Assembly: GCA_015488335.1 (NCBI GenBank) | Contig: WFNZ01000020.1 | Coordinates: 1 to 54,517, forward strand | DNA from: Thermovibrio sp. | GTDB taxonomy: Bacteria; Aquificota; Aquificia; Desulfurobacteriales; Desulfurobacteriaceae | Direction of reading: 5' to 3' | Length of the DNA: 54,517 bases | Shown here: piece after piece, positions 32,846-41,021 of the stretch | Layout of the letters: each line of letters starts with the position of its first letter | Numbering within the stretch: the stretch's first letter is position 1 | Program-made: the position numbers and the translations under genes | The notes under the pieces: generated by a model | Told to the model about the DNA's origin: nothing | The model's input: only the letters and a program-made list of their open reading frames with translations | Databases searched by the model: none

Positions 32846-34283
32846 TTTTAAAGAACCTTTCAGCAACGGTTCTTACAAAATTCTTCTCTCCTTCTGTTAT
32901 CTTCTTTTCCCTTATATAAGTAAGCATTAGAGGTGGAAAAACTGAAAGAGGTGAACTCTGGAGCTTCTCTCTATACCTGTGGCAGAAGTAGAGAACGTTA
33001 AGCTTTGTTTCAAAGGGAAGATTCCAGTTAAAAGCTTTTTTAGAAAGCTCGTTCTCAACCTTTTTAAACAGGTGTTCTGGAATGTCAACCTGGCTAAGCC
33101 CGTATATGGCGGCATTAAGGTAGGCAATCTCAACTCTGTTCCTTGCAGAAACTCTCCTCATTATGGTCAAAAGCTCGTAGATGAAAGAGACAAGCTCTTT
33201 TTCGCTGAGATCTTTCTTAAGGAGCTCCTCTAAAACTTTAACCCCTTTTGGATCTCTCCTGTTGAAGTGGCTCCTGAGAGCTCTTATGGAAACCTCTTCA
33301 GCATCGGCGTCTAAGGGAAAAGCTCTTACAACTGTTCTATCAGCAGAAAAGACCTTTACGGGAACTCTGAACTTGCCGTTGACAGGCTGAAGGGAGACAA
33401 ACTCCTCACCGGAAAACTCCTCAACGGGAACGGGAAAGATTTTTGATAGAGCTCTGACAAAAGGCCGTCTCAACCTTCCAACAACAACTACTCTGTCAAG
33501 TTTCAACCTTTCCCTGAAAGTCTCCTCGTAGTTGTAAAGGGCAAAAACGACAGATGAGGAGAAGTCTGAAGGTGAGGTGATAAGCTCTCCAAAAGCTGCA
33601 CTTCCTATAACAGGTGTAAGGGCAAGGTTTAGCTCATACTCTGGAACTGCCCTGCTGTAGCTAAAGAGTGGAATCTCTACTCTGTCCGTCCTTCCAAAGA
33701 GAAGACGGGCAGCAGAACTCCTGCACAGGTCCAAGACTTCTCCTCTGATTCCCTCTTTTCTTAAAGTGGCGTTTGATACTCCAGACTCCCCGATAAACCT
33801 GTTAAAGAGGTAGTTCCCAAGTGTATCTACAAGGTGAAACTCACCGAAGGGAAGTTTAAAGAGGAGCTCCCCGCCTAAAGAGAGGGAGGTCTGGGTGTAC
33901 CCAACGTTGATGACTACGGTTCTTTTACTGAAGAAGTTGAAATCGTAGAAAACAGAAATTCTCTTTCCAAAGGAGTTCTTAAAGAGGTTCCTTATGAGGA
34001 ACGTTGACTTCCCGTAGACGTATCCGGGCAGAACAACTTCCTCAAACGTGTGGGGCTCTAAAGGGTAGAGTGCAAATTCAAGAACGTCTATGCCGTCGTA
34101 GAAAACGTCTCTTATGAAGAGGTAGTCCTTTTTATCAAGTTTCTCAAGGAGAGAGAGGAGCTTTTTCTTCACCTCAACGGGAATAGAAGAGTAGTCAACG
34201 TTTATCTCCGAGAGGAAGTTATCCTTCAGCTTAAAGCTCCCATCACGGCTGTAAGAAAGTGGATATCCGAAGTAAACCCTCAA
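32829..34283 (-). CDS. Unknown protein with weak actin-like (ParM/PilM-type) features
   Basis: A 484-aa soluble protein. RTVVINVGYTQTSLSLGGEL followed by FKLPFGEFHLVDTLGNYLF resembles the phosphate-1 and following region of actin-like ATPases such as ParM/PilM. KLDRVVVVGRLRRPFVRAL could be the phosphate-2/adenosine region. An N-terminal VDYSSIPVEVKKK and a helical C-terminal third (residues ~370-484) were not recognised. The phosphate-binding residues are not canonical, so this is a hypothesis. The gene overlaps an upstream beta-CASP nuclease gene by 4 nt, so the two products are probably made together. Confidence 0.55.
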   Translation of the reverse strand: MRVYFGYPLSYSRDGSFKLKDNFLSEINVDYSSIPVEVKKKLLSLLEKLDKKDYLFIRDVFYDGIDVLEFALYPLEPHTFEEVVLPGYVYGKSTFLIRNLFKNSFGKRISVFYDFNFFSKRTVVINVGYTQTSLSLGGELLFKLPFGEFHLVDTLGNYLFNRFIGESGVSNATLRKEGIRGEVLDLCRSSAARLLFGRTDRVEIPLFSYSRAVPEYELNLALTPVIGSAAFGELITSPSDFSSSVVFALYNYEETFRERLKLDRVVVVGRLRRPFVRALSKIFPVPVEEFSGEEFVSLQPVNGKFRVPVKVFSADRTVVRAFPLDADAEEVSIRALRSHFNRRDPKGVKVLEELLKKDLSEKELVSFIYELLTIMRRVSARNRVEIAYLNAAIYGLSQVDIPEHLFKKVENELSKKAFNWNLPFETKLNVLYFCHRYREKLQSSPLSVFPPLMLTYIREKKITEGEKNFVRTVAERFFKTTSQT

Positions 34284-35542
34284 AACCTCACAACCTCTCT
34301 GTTAAAGGCGTGGTTTTTCTGCTTTTCTGGAGGCGGGTAGCCGTGGACAAAAACGGTCTTTTCAGGGGTTAGTGTATCAAGAATTTCCTCAAGCTCTCTC
34401 CTGTCTGAGTGGGCAGAGAGGTGGTGTTTCTCTATCTGGCACCTGAAGGCCGAAAGGAGCTCCCTGCTTGAAAGGAGCCTGTAGCCGAAGCTCTCCTCAG
34501 CCATGTATCCGCTGAAGATTATGGAACTCCTGCTGTCTTTAGCAAGGAGCTTGCTGTAGATGTAAGAGGGAGTCCCCTCAACCAGCATTCCAGAGGTTGA
34601 GAGTATGCAGTCAGCTTCCCTCAGGTTCTCCCTGCAGGCCTCCTCAAAGGAAAGACCCTGATAAGAGGGAGCCGGCTGGACGTAGTAGTTAAATAGGTTC
34701 CTGTTCAGCAGGTTCTCATATATGGTTGAAACGTCCCTTGCCAGGCCGTCAACGTAAACGGTAATGGGTGGAATAGCCCCGTTTCTCATCCCTTCTGAAA
34801 GGAGAAGGAGTATCTCCTGAGCCCTTCCAAGGGCAAAAGCAGGAATAAGAACCTTTCCACCCCTCTCAACAGTTTTCCTTACGGTCTCAAGGAGCTCCCT
34901 CTCGTCCTCACCCCTTTTGAAACGCCTGTCTGAGTAGTAGTAGGTGCTCTCAAGGGTTAATAGGGAAGCCTTTTCAGGGGGGAGCTCCGCACTTCCAACT
35001 GTCCTCTGAAAAGAGAGTGAAATGTCTCCAGAGTGGAAAACCATTGAACCGTCTCCGTAGTAGATAGCAACAGATGAAGCCCCCAAAACGTGGCCCGCCG
35101 GGTAGAGGACTATCTCAACATCTCCTAAAGTTATCCTGTCGTAGAACTCCCTCCTCTCAACCCTTGATAGGGCTTCATCAAGGAGCCTGTATTCCTTCCA
35201 CTCCTCGTTTGAGTTCCTGTCTGTTATGTGGCGAACCTTTATGGCATCCTCAACCATAAGGGCAAGAAGTTGAGCCGTTTCGTGGGTTGTGTAAATAGGA
35301 GTATCGGGATAAAGGCTTGAGAGGAGGTGAACGCTCCCACAGTGGTCAACGTGGGCGTGAGTGATAACTACTGCGTCAAGCTCAGGGGCTAAGGCTTTTA
35401 AGAAGTCAAAGTCGGGATAGGGCTCCCTGTTGGAGAACCTAATCCCCGAGTCAACTAAAATCCGCTTTCCGGAAACTATGTAGAGGTAACAGCTTGCTCC
35501 TATCTCGTTCCCGCCGCCTACGGGTATAAACAGGTTTTCCAT
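34280..35542 (-). CDS. Metallo-beta-lactamase/beta-CASP RNA nuclease
   Basis: A 420-aa protein. The motif 2 cluster HAHVDHCG, plus GHVLGAS, FHSGD and the beta-CASP motifs (LESTYYYSDR, FSGYMAEES, HHLSAHSDR, VFVHG) identify a CPSF/RNase J-like nuclease. Length fits the short bacterial CPSF-like group rather than full RNase J (~550 aa). It should process RNA ends in the cytoplasm. The overlap with the downstream actin-like gene is 4 nt. Confidence 0.92.
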   Translation of the reverse strand: MENLFIPVGGGNEIGASCYLYIVSGKRILVDSGIRFSNREPYPDFDFLKALAPELDAVVITHAHVDHCGSVHLLSSLYPDTPIYTTHETAQLLALMVEDAIKVRHITDRNSNEEWKEYRLLDEALSRVERREFYDRITLGDVEIVLYPAGHVLGASSVAIYYGDGSMVFHSGDISLSFQRTVGSAELPPEKASLLTLESTYYYSDRRFKRGEDERELLETVRKTVERGGKVLIPAFALGRAQEILLLLSEGMRNGAIPPITVYVDGLARDVSTIYENLLNRNLFNYYVQPAPSYQGLSFEEACRENLREADCILSTSGMLVEGTPSYIYSKLLAKDSRSSIIFSGYMAEESFGYRLLSSRELLSAFRCQIEKHHLSAHSDRRELEEILDTLTPEKTVFVHGYPPPEKQKNHAFNREVVRF

Positions 35543-35556
35543 AGGCAGTGAATTTA

Positions 35557-36015
35557 TTACCTGCCGTAAAGTCCTACAAGCTCGTCCTGTGCCAGTATAT
35601 GCCCCTCAATAGCTCTAAGGAACTGTGGTTTCCTGATTCCAGGGGGAAGATTTATAGACGGAACATCCAGGGCGAACAAGAGGAAGAAGTACCTGTGGGG
35701 ATTACCGGGTGGGGGACAGGGCCCTCCATAACCAACCCTTCCAAAGTCGTTTAGTCCCTGCTTTATGCCATACTCAAGCTCTGGAACCGGTGGAACGTCC
35801 TCAGGCAATCCTTCAAACGTTACCGGTATATCGTAGATAATCCAGTGGGTAAAAATTCCACCTGGAGCGTCGGGGTCATCAACCAAAAGAGCAAAACTCT
35901 GGGTCTCCTCTGGAGGATCCAAAAAGAGAAGGGGTGGTGAGATATCTTCTCCGTCGCAGGTATATTTAATGGGGATAAACTCTCCGTTCCCAAAAGCCGG
36001 GCTGAAAACTCTCAT
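35557..36015 (-). CDS. YbhB/YbcL family (phosphatidylethanolamine-binding-like) protein
   Basis: A 152-aa protein. YTCDGEDISPPLLF, LLVDDPDAPGGIFTHWIIYDIP and YGGPCPPPGNPHRYFFLLFALD are the PEBP signature, including the DPDAP and GxxCPP..H elements of the ligand pocket. The biochemical role of bacterial members is not established. It precedes the beta-CASP gene by 14 nt and may share its transcript. Confidence 0.93.
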   Translation of the reverse strand: MRVFSPAFGNGEFIPIKYTCDGEDISPPLLFLDPPEETQSFALLVDDPDAPGGIFTHWIIYDIPVTFEGLPEDVPPVPELEYGIKQGLNDFGRVGYGGPCPPPGNPHRYFFLLFALDVPSINLPPGIRKPQFLRAIEGHILAQDELVGLYGR

Positions 36016-36055
36016 CTCTCCCTCCTACACGGTTCTCTTTTAGTTTATCACTTTA

Positions 36056-37063
36056 TCAGAAAACAAAATCAACAGGCCTTCCACACCTTGGGCACTTCCC
36101 ATCTGGAGTAAAAAGAACTTCAACGTTGTAGCCGGCCCGCTTCACAAGGAGCTCCCCACACTGCGGGCAGTAGGTAGACTCCCTCTCGGGCTCAATTACA
36201 TTCCCAACGTAAACATACCATAGGTACTCCTTGCTGACGTCGTAGGCCATATCTATAACTTCAACAGGGGTTGGGGGAGTATCCATCAGCTTGTAGGCTG
36301 GGAAGAAGCGGGAGTAGTGGAGTGGAACGTCTTTTCCAAGGTTCTCTGCCACCCACTTCGCGTAGCGCTCAAAGTTTTCAGGGGTAAACTCTTCAAATCC
36401 AGGAACTATGAGTTTGGTGAGTTCAAGGTGCTTGTTGGCCTTCTTTATCTCTTCACACACCTGCCAGACGTTGGGGTTGGGAAAGGAAGAGAACTTCAGG
36501 TAGTAGTCCCTGTCCATTCCTTTAAGGTCAACGTTGAAAGCGTCTATGAGTGGAAGGAGCTCCCTAAGGGCATCAATATTTATATTCCCGTTTGTAACCA
36601 TAACGTTCTTAAGCCCGGCCTCTTTTATCTTTTCTGCCGTGTCTTTGACGTACTCAAACCAGATGATTGGGTCGTTGTAGGTGTAGGCTATTCCTATTGA
36701 ACCGTAGCGTTTTGCGTACTCAACAGCCATCTCCGGAGTGAAAACCTGTCTGAGGTGAGGAGTATCCCTCCTTGAGATTTCCCAGTTCTGACACGACTTA
36801 CAGTCAAGGTTACAGCCGTTAGTACCAATTGAGAAGATTACAGAGCCAGGATAGAAATGGTACAGGGGTTTTTTCTCAATGGGGTCATAGTTGGCAGAGG
36901 TGATTTCGGAGTAGATGGTCGTGTAAAGGGTTCCACCTTCATTAACTCTTACCAGACAGAACCCTCTTCCGCCGTTGGGAATTACACATCCCCTCGGACA
37001 TAAAACACACTTTACTTTACTTTCCTCTAAAGGCTTCCAGTACTCAGCAACTGTTTTCGGCAT
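36056..37063 (-). CDS. amrS: AmmeMemoRadiSam-system radical SAM enzyme AmrS
   Basis: A 335-aa protein. An N-terminal cysteine block (C19, C22, C26, C36; CVLCPRGC) precedes the radical SAM motif C84-NLD-C88-KS-C91 within GTNGCNLDCKSCQNW. AYTYNDPIIWFEY and NVDLKGMDRDYY match the PflA-like AmrS group. A C-terminal CPQCGELL...CPRCGR zinc ribbon is present. The MEMO1/AMMECR1 partners are not in the window. Its biological reaction is unknown. Confidence 0.88.
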   Translation of the reverse strand: MPKTVAEYWKPLEESKVKCVLCPRGCVIPNGGRGFCLVRVNEGGTLYTTIYSEITSANYDPIEKKPLYHFYPGSVIFSIGTNGCNLDCKSCQNWEISRRDTPHLRQVFTPEMAVEYAKRYGSIGIAYTYNDPIIWFEYVKDTAEKIKEAGLKNVMVTNGNINIDALRELLPLIDAFNVDLKGMDRDYYLKFSSFPNPNVWQVCEEIKKANKHLELTKLIVPGFEEFTPENFERYAKWVAENLGKDVPLHYSRFFPAYKLMDTPPTPVEVIDMAYDVSKEYLWYVYVGNVIEPERESTYCPQCGELLVKRAGYNVEVLFTPDGKCPRCGRPVDFVF

Positions 37064-37166
37064 CTCTCCCTCCTGATAAAATTCAGTTATGTTAATCCTG
37101 TTCTTTAATTCAATTTAAGCCAGTATGGAAAAGTAGCTGTAAAATTGCGTAAAAAAAGGAGATAAG

Positions 37167-38207
37167 ATGGGGGAAAGCAGGAACCTTTTTAACATACCTG
37201 CGTACATTAAGGTTGGGGACAAGCGACTCAAAGTAATAAAGTGGGGGATTGCAGGGGCAATTATAGAGAACGTCCCTTTTTTAGAATCTGAAGAAAATAT
37301 TACGGCCGACTTTGTTTTCCCCTACGATGCTTACAACGAACTGGTGATCCCTGAGGTAAAGCTCCGTTGTGCTCCGGAGAACGGTACCCTTTTCTGTAGA
37401 TTTGAGAACCTGTCAAAGGAGCAGGAGAGACTTCTCAAGTTCCTCGTAAGAGAATACTTGTGGAGAAGGATAATTTCAATTCCCAGTGAATTTATGAACT
37501 ACACTCAGGACAGCGAAGTAAGGAGGGAGCTCCTCTCATTTAAGAGGAACCTTACCTTAAAAAAGAGGCTTAAAAGAGTAACCTACCTTGTTGGGTTTGT
37601 CGGTTTAGCTGGAATTTTCTTATTAGGTGCTAGAACTCTGTTCTACAAGGAAAATACAGGACTTACAGTGAAATACTCCGAAACAAGTAGAATCAAGAAA
37701 ACTCAGGCCAACGGGGTGAAACTGGCTATTAGAGAAGGTGAAAACGATAAAAAGGGTGGAAATAGCAACTTTCTAAAAGCACCTTATCCAAAAATTAAAG
37801 CTAAGATGGAGAAAAAAACGGACAAAGGGAAAGTAAATACAAAAGGGAAAGCTACTACAATTAATAGCTTGATTAAAAAATCAAAAACTGTAGAAACTTC
37901 CAATAAAGAAAGAGCTACCGAGAAAAAAGAACTCCTTAGAACTGGAAAATACTACTGCGTTCAGGTGGCAACAGATGTATCTGCACAAAGGCTTATAAAA
38001 TTGGCCGAGGAGCTTAAGGGTTTCCCTTACGTAAGGGTAGAGAAGATTGGGAACTTTTACACCCTGAGGGTCGGTTTTGATCAAACCTACAGAGAAGATA
38101 AAAAACTCGCTGAGGAAATAAAGAGAAGAATTCACAGAAAAGTCTTTCCAAGAGTTTGCGCCTATAAGCCAGAAAGGTGGATCTACCCACAGATAGAGGT
38201 TAAATAG
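37167..38207 (+). CDS. PilZ-like / transmembrane / SPOR-like domain protein
   Basis: A 346-aa protein in three parts. Residues ~5-115 resemble a degenerate PilZ domain (IPAYIKVGDKRLKVIKWGIAGAII; the RxxxR c-di-GMP motif is not evident). A transmembrane segment lies at ~137-158 (VTYLVGFVGLAGIFLLGA). A lysine-rich linker of ~110 residues leads to a C-terminal SPOR-like fold (YYCVQVATDVSAQRLIKLAEEL, then FYTLRVGF) at ~265-345. SPOR domains bind denuded septal peptidoglycan. The linker is AT-rich and repetitive. The 3' end overlaps convergent mnmH by 25 nt. Domain names are from pattern only. Confidence 0.65.
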   Translation: MGESRNLFNIPAYIKVGDKRLKVIKWGIAGAIIENVPFLESEENITADFVFPYDAYNELVIPEVKLRCAPENGTLFCRFENLSKEQERLLKFLVREYLWRRIISIPSEFMNYTQDSEVRRELLSFKRNLTLKKRLKRVTYLVGFVGLAGIFLLGARTLFYKENTGLTVKYSETSRIKKTQANGVKLAIREGENDKKGGNSNFLKAPYPKIKAKMEKKTDKGKVNTKGKATTINSLIKKSKTVETSNKERATEKKELLRTGKYYCVQVATDVSAQRLIKLAEELKGFPYVRVEKIGNFYTLRVGFDQTYREDKKLAEEIKRRIHRKVFPRVCAYKPERWIYPQIEVK

Positions 38208-39214
38208 TTCTCAACAGTAGAAACAGCTTCATCTAAAGTTTCTACTTTGAAGGGTTTAACCTCTGAAGGTGTTGATCTGGCGTAGAGCTTGTCGTAGTAG
38301 TTAACCATCAGCTCCGAAACGGCTTCAGGGTATTTTTTCTCCTCTATAAGTTTTCTTATCTCCCTGTACTTCTCATCTCCTAAAATTTTTCTTATTCTTG
38401 AAAGAGCTTCTAAGTAAACCTCTGGAGAGAACCTATCCACTCCGTAGTCCTCCATAGAGATACGAACCCTCTCTTTTAAAGGAAGTTCAATGTAAATCTT
38501 ATCTCCCTCCTGCATTGCTTTCCAGAAGGGCTCCGGTATAAATAGCTTTCCTATTTTCCTGCTTTCTCCCTCAACTAAAATACAGGGAGAGTCTTTTAGC
38601 CTTTCAAGTTCCTGCCACAGGAAAGCATCAAACATTTTCTGAGAAGGTTGGTTTAGCCCAATCCCTCCGAAAACAGAACCTCTATGGCCTGCAAGTCCTT
38701 CAAGGTCTATAACCGGATAGCCTTTCTCCTTCAGAATCCTGATTATCCTTGTTTTACCGCATCCTGTAGGGCCATAGAGAACCAAGAGTTTTTTTCCTTT
38801 AAGGATTTCGGCCATCCTCTCCAGTATGTATCGGCGGAAGGCTCTATAGCCTCCAATGAGCCTTGGAACGTTAACACCGGCAAGGTTACAGATAGCTGCA
38901 ACGGCAAGGCTTCTTAACCCTCCTCGCCAGCAGTAGACAACAACTTTTCCCTCTCTATCCTTTATCTCTTTAATATCCTTCACTATTTTATAGAGCTTCG
39001 GTCCCACCAATTCCAGGGCATAGAGCCTTGCCTCTTTTTCGCCTTTTTCGTAGTAAACCTTAGATACCTTCTTCCTTTCTTCAGCAGTAAATAGAGGAAC
39101 GTTGTAAGCTCCCGGAATGTGGAAATCCTCAAACTCTTCAGCCGTTCTGGTGTCTATAAACCTGTATCCCTTTTTAAGAGCTTCTTCTACAGTTATCTCT
39201 CTTACTAACTCCAT
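38183..39214 (-). CDS. mnmH: tRNA 2-selenouridine synthase
   Basis: A 343-aa protein. The N-terminal rhodanese domain has FIDTRTAEEFEDFHIPGA and the catalytic Cys95 in VVVYCWRGG. The C-terminal P-loop is GPTGCGKT (148-155). GLAGHRGSVFGG and VEGESRKIGK are MnmH/SelU signatures. The enzyme replaces sulfur with selenium at the wobble uridine of Lys, Glu and Gln tRNAs using selenophosphate. Its presence implies SelD and active selenium metabolism in this organism. The gene before it, a methyltransferase, overlaps its start by 41 nt. Confidence 0.94.
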   Translation of the reverse strand: MELVREITVEEALKKGYRFIDTRTAEEFEDFHIPGAYNVPLFTAEERKKVSKVYYEKGEKEARLYALELVGPKLYKIVKDIKEIKDREGKVVVYCWRGGLRSLAVAAICNLAGVNVPRLIGGYRAFRRYILERMAEILKGKKLLVLYGPTGCGKTRIIRILKEKGYPVIDLEGLAGHRGSVFGGIGLNQPSQKMFDAFLWQELERLKDSPCILVEGESRKIGKLFIPEPFWKAMQEGDKIYIELPLKERVRISMEDYGVDRFSPEVYLEALSRIRKILGDEKYREIRKLIEEKKYPEAVSELMVNYYDKLYARSTPSEVKPFKVETLDEAVSTVENYLTSICG

Positions 39215-39896
39215 TTTTCACCTTAAATAAGACAACTCCAAAAGCTCCAAAGGGCGAGTTAAAGCCCAGCTCTCTTTCCCACTCTTCCTTAATAAAAGTG
39301 CCGAGGCTTAAATTAAGCGTAGTCAGGAACTTTTCCAGTTTTAACCTCTTCCTACCTGCCTCGTTAACGTACCGAGCAAGCTTTTCAAGTTCGCTCTTCG
39401 TTATAAAGGTAGAGAGTGAATAGACGGAGCTCCCGAAATTAGATTTAAACCACCTGTACAGGTTTAAGAGGGAGTATCTGTTTAGAAAGGCAACAAGGAT
39501 TCCCTTTCTTGAAACCCTTGCCGCCTCAAGGAGAGCTCTTTTCCTATCGGTGATAAACTCAAGACTTGTCACAAAGTAGGTAAGGTCAAAAGAGTCGTCT
39601 GGAAAGGGAAGTTTCAGAGCTGTTCCGTTTACGAGCTTTTTCAACCCCTTTTTCTTCGCCTGAAGGAGCATATCCATTGAGAGGTCAAGACCTACAGGTT
39701 CGGTAAATCCGTTCTTCTTCAGGAATTCCATCCAGACACCGGTTCCACAGCCCACTTCAAGGAGATCTCCTCCCCTAAACGGAGAAAGAACCTTTAAAAG
39801 GAGCTCTCCCTCTAACTTTTTTACAGTAGCTCCAAAGGAGGTTTCAAAAAATCGGTCGTATTCCCAGGCAGCCTTACCGGTAAAGGGATTACTCAC
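39174..39896 (-). CDS. Class I SAM-dependent methyltransferase
   Basis: A 240-aa protein with the UbiE-like pattern: AAWEYDRFFETSFGA at the N-terminus, then LLEVGCGTGVWMEFL (motif I), VGLDLSMDML, and FDLTYFVTSLEFI (motif IV). The substrate is not identifiable. Its last 41 nt overlap mnmH in another frame and its start overlaps nurA by 8 nt, so nurA-methyltransferase-mnmH form one coupled unit. Confidence 0.88.
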   Translation of the reverse strand: MSNPFTGKAAWEYDRFFETSFGATVKKLEGELLLKVLSPFRGGDLLEVGCGTGVWMEFLKKNGFTEPVGLDLSMDMLLQAKKKGLKKLVNGTALKLPFPDDSFDLTYFVTSLEFITDRKRALLEAARVSRKGILVAFLNRYSLLNLYRWFKSNFGSSVYSLSTFITKSELEKLARYVNEAGRKRLKLEKFLTTLNLSLGTFIKEEWERELGFNSPFGAFGVVLFKVKNGVSKRDNCRRSS

Positions 39897-40995
39897 CTAA
39901 CGGTTCCCTCCCGGTAATCCCTTTCAGTTTTAAGATCCTTATGACTTCTTCAATGTCTTCCGAGGTTATTTTTACACTTTTGTGAACCTCAACAAGTGGG
40001 TAAGGGTAACCGGAAACAGAGTAGAAATTCAGGTATCCCAAAACTTCCTCAAAACTTCCGTTCCTTTCCGGAAGTTCCAGAACTTCAACCTTGTTAACCT
40101 GATCTTTTAGCTTTACGAAGGAAACTGTAAATTCAAAAGTCCTTAGCAAATCGTCAAACTTTCCAGGGTACTTAAACTTCTTCTCCTCGTCTACCCTCTT
40201 CCCGTATTTAGGCTCAATGTATCCTGGGGGAAGGTTTAGAAAATTTAGAACAGCAGCATCGGGAAGAAGAGTATCAAGGAAGTGAAGCCTAGAATCGGAC
40301 TTTTTGGATACAGCCACCAGGCACTTTCCCTTTTCCCTAACCTCTTTCAGAAGGAGATAAATGGTGTAGAGGTACTCCAAATACTCAAGGAACCCTGCTG
40401 CAACAGCGTAATCCCTGCCGGAGAACTTCTCCTGAATCTCGTTGTAGAAATCTTTGGCGTTTATCCGGTCTGTTGAGTAAATTCTCTCCAGTTCCTGAAA
40501 GAGTTTCCACATTCTCTCTCTTATTTCGCCGTTACTGGAAACTTCATGGTAGAAGGAAGGTGGTCTTATAAGGGCTCCGATTACAGAGCCATCAAGCATT
40601 AAGAGGGAAACTTTTGGAAGAATAGAGAGAGCTCTCTTAAACTCCAATATACCCATCAGTATTCTGAGTCTTGAATCTGAATACTCTGAGGGTTTTAAAA
40701 GATCAACATCCGCATCTATTTCAATTCCTGAAGGTTTACCGCCGTTAAACGTCACAGATGCAGCACCAACTGCGTAAACAACGTATCCTGAAAACTCTTT
40801 CCTGTTCCTGCTGCCGTCAACTGCTCCAACAGAACCGGGAGAAGTAGATGGGGGGAGCTCCCGCCACACCCCCTTAACCTTCTCTAAAATCCTGTCAAGT
40901 CCGTTGGGAGAGATGGAAACTTTCCCCAACCTTCTGTAGGCCGCCTCTATAAGAACCCCTCTAATAGTCAAGCTGAACCTCCTGTAATAGTGCAT
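39889..40995 (-). CDS. nurA: NurA-family 5'-3' nuclease
   Basis: A 368-aa protein with the NurA domain: VGAVDGSRNRKEFSGYVVYAVGAA holds the metal-binding Asp in DGS. LLMLDGSVIGALI is the second acidic motif and AVSKKSDSRLHFLD the third. In archaea NurA resects double-strand breaks with the HerA translocase. Bacterial homologues occur in thermophiles. No herA is in the window, so the partner lies elsewhere or is absent. It is divergent from a PBP gene across a 15-bp palindrome. Confidence 0.85.
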   Translation of the reverse strand: MHYYRRFSLTIRGVLIEAAYRRLGKVSISPNGLDRILEKVKGVWRELPPSTSPGSVGAVDGSRNRKEFSGYVVYAVGAASVTFNGGKPSGIEIDADVDLLKPSEYSDSRLRILMGILEFKRALSILPKVSLLMLDGSVIGALIRPPSFYHEVSSNGEIRERMWKLFQELERIYSTDRINAKDFYNEIQEKFSGRDYAVAAGFLEYLEYLYTIYLLLKEVREKGKCLVAVSKKSDSRLHFLDTLLPDAAVLNFLNLPPGYIEPKYGKRVDEEKKFKYPGKFDDLLRTFEFTVSFVKLKDQVNKVEVLELPERNGSFEEVLGYLNFYSVSGYPYPLVEVHKSVKITSEDIEEVIRILKLKGITGREPLGE

Positions 40996-41006
40996 ATATT
41001 ATATGC
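40992..41006. promoter_or_regulatory. AT-rich palindrome between nurA and the PBP gene
   Basis: GCATATA-T-TATATGC is a perfect 7-bp inverted repeat around a single T. It spans the nurA start and the short divergent gap and may be an operator or paired -10 boxes. Confidence 0.35.
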
Positions 41007-41021
41007 TGCAGCGGAGGAAGT

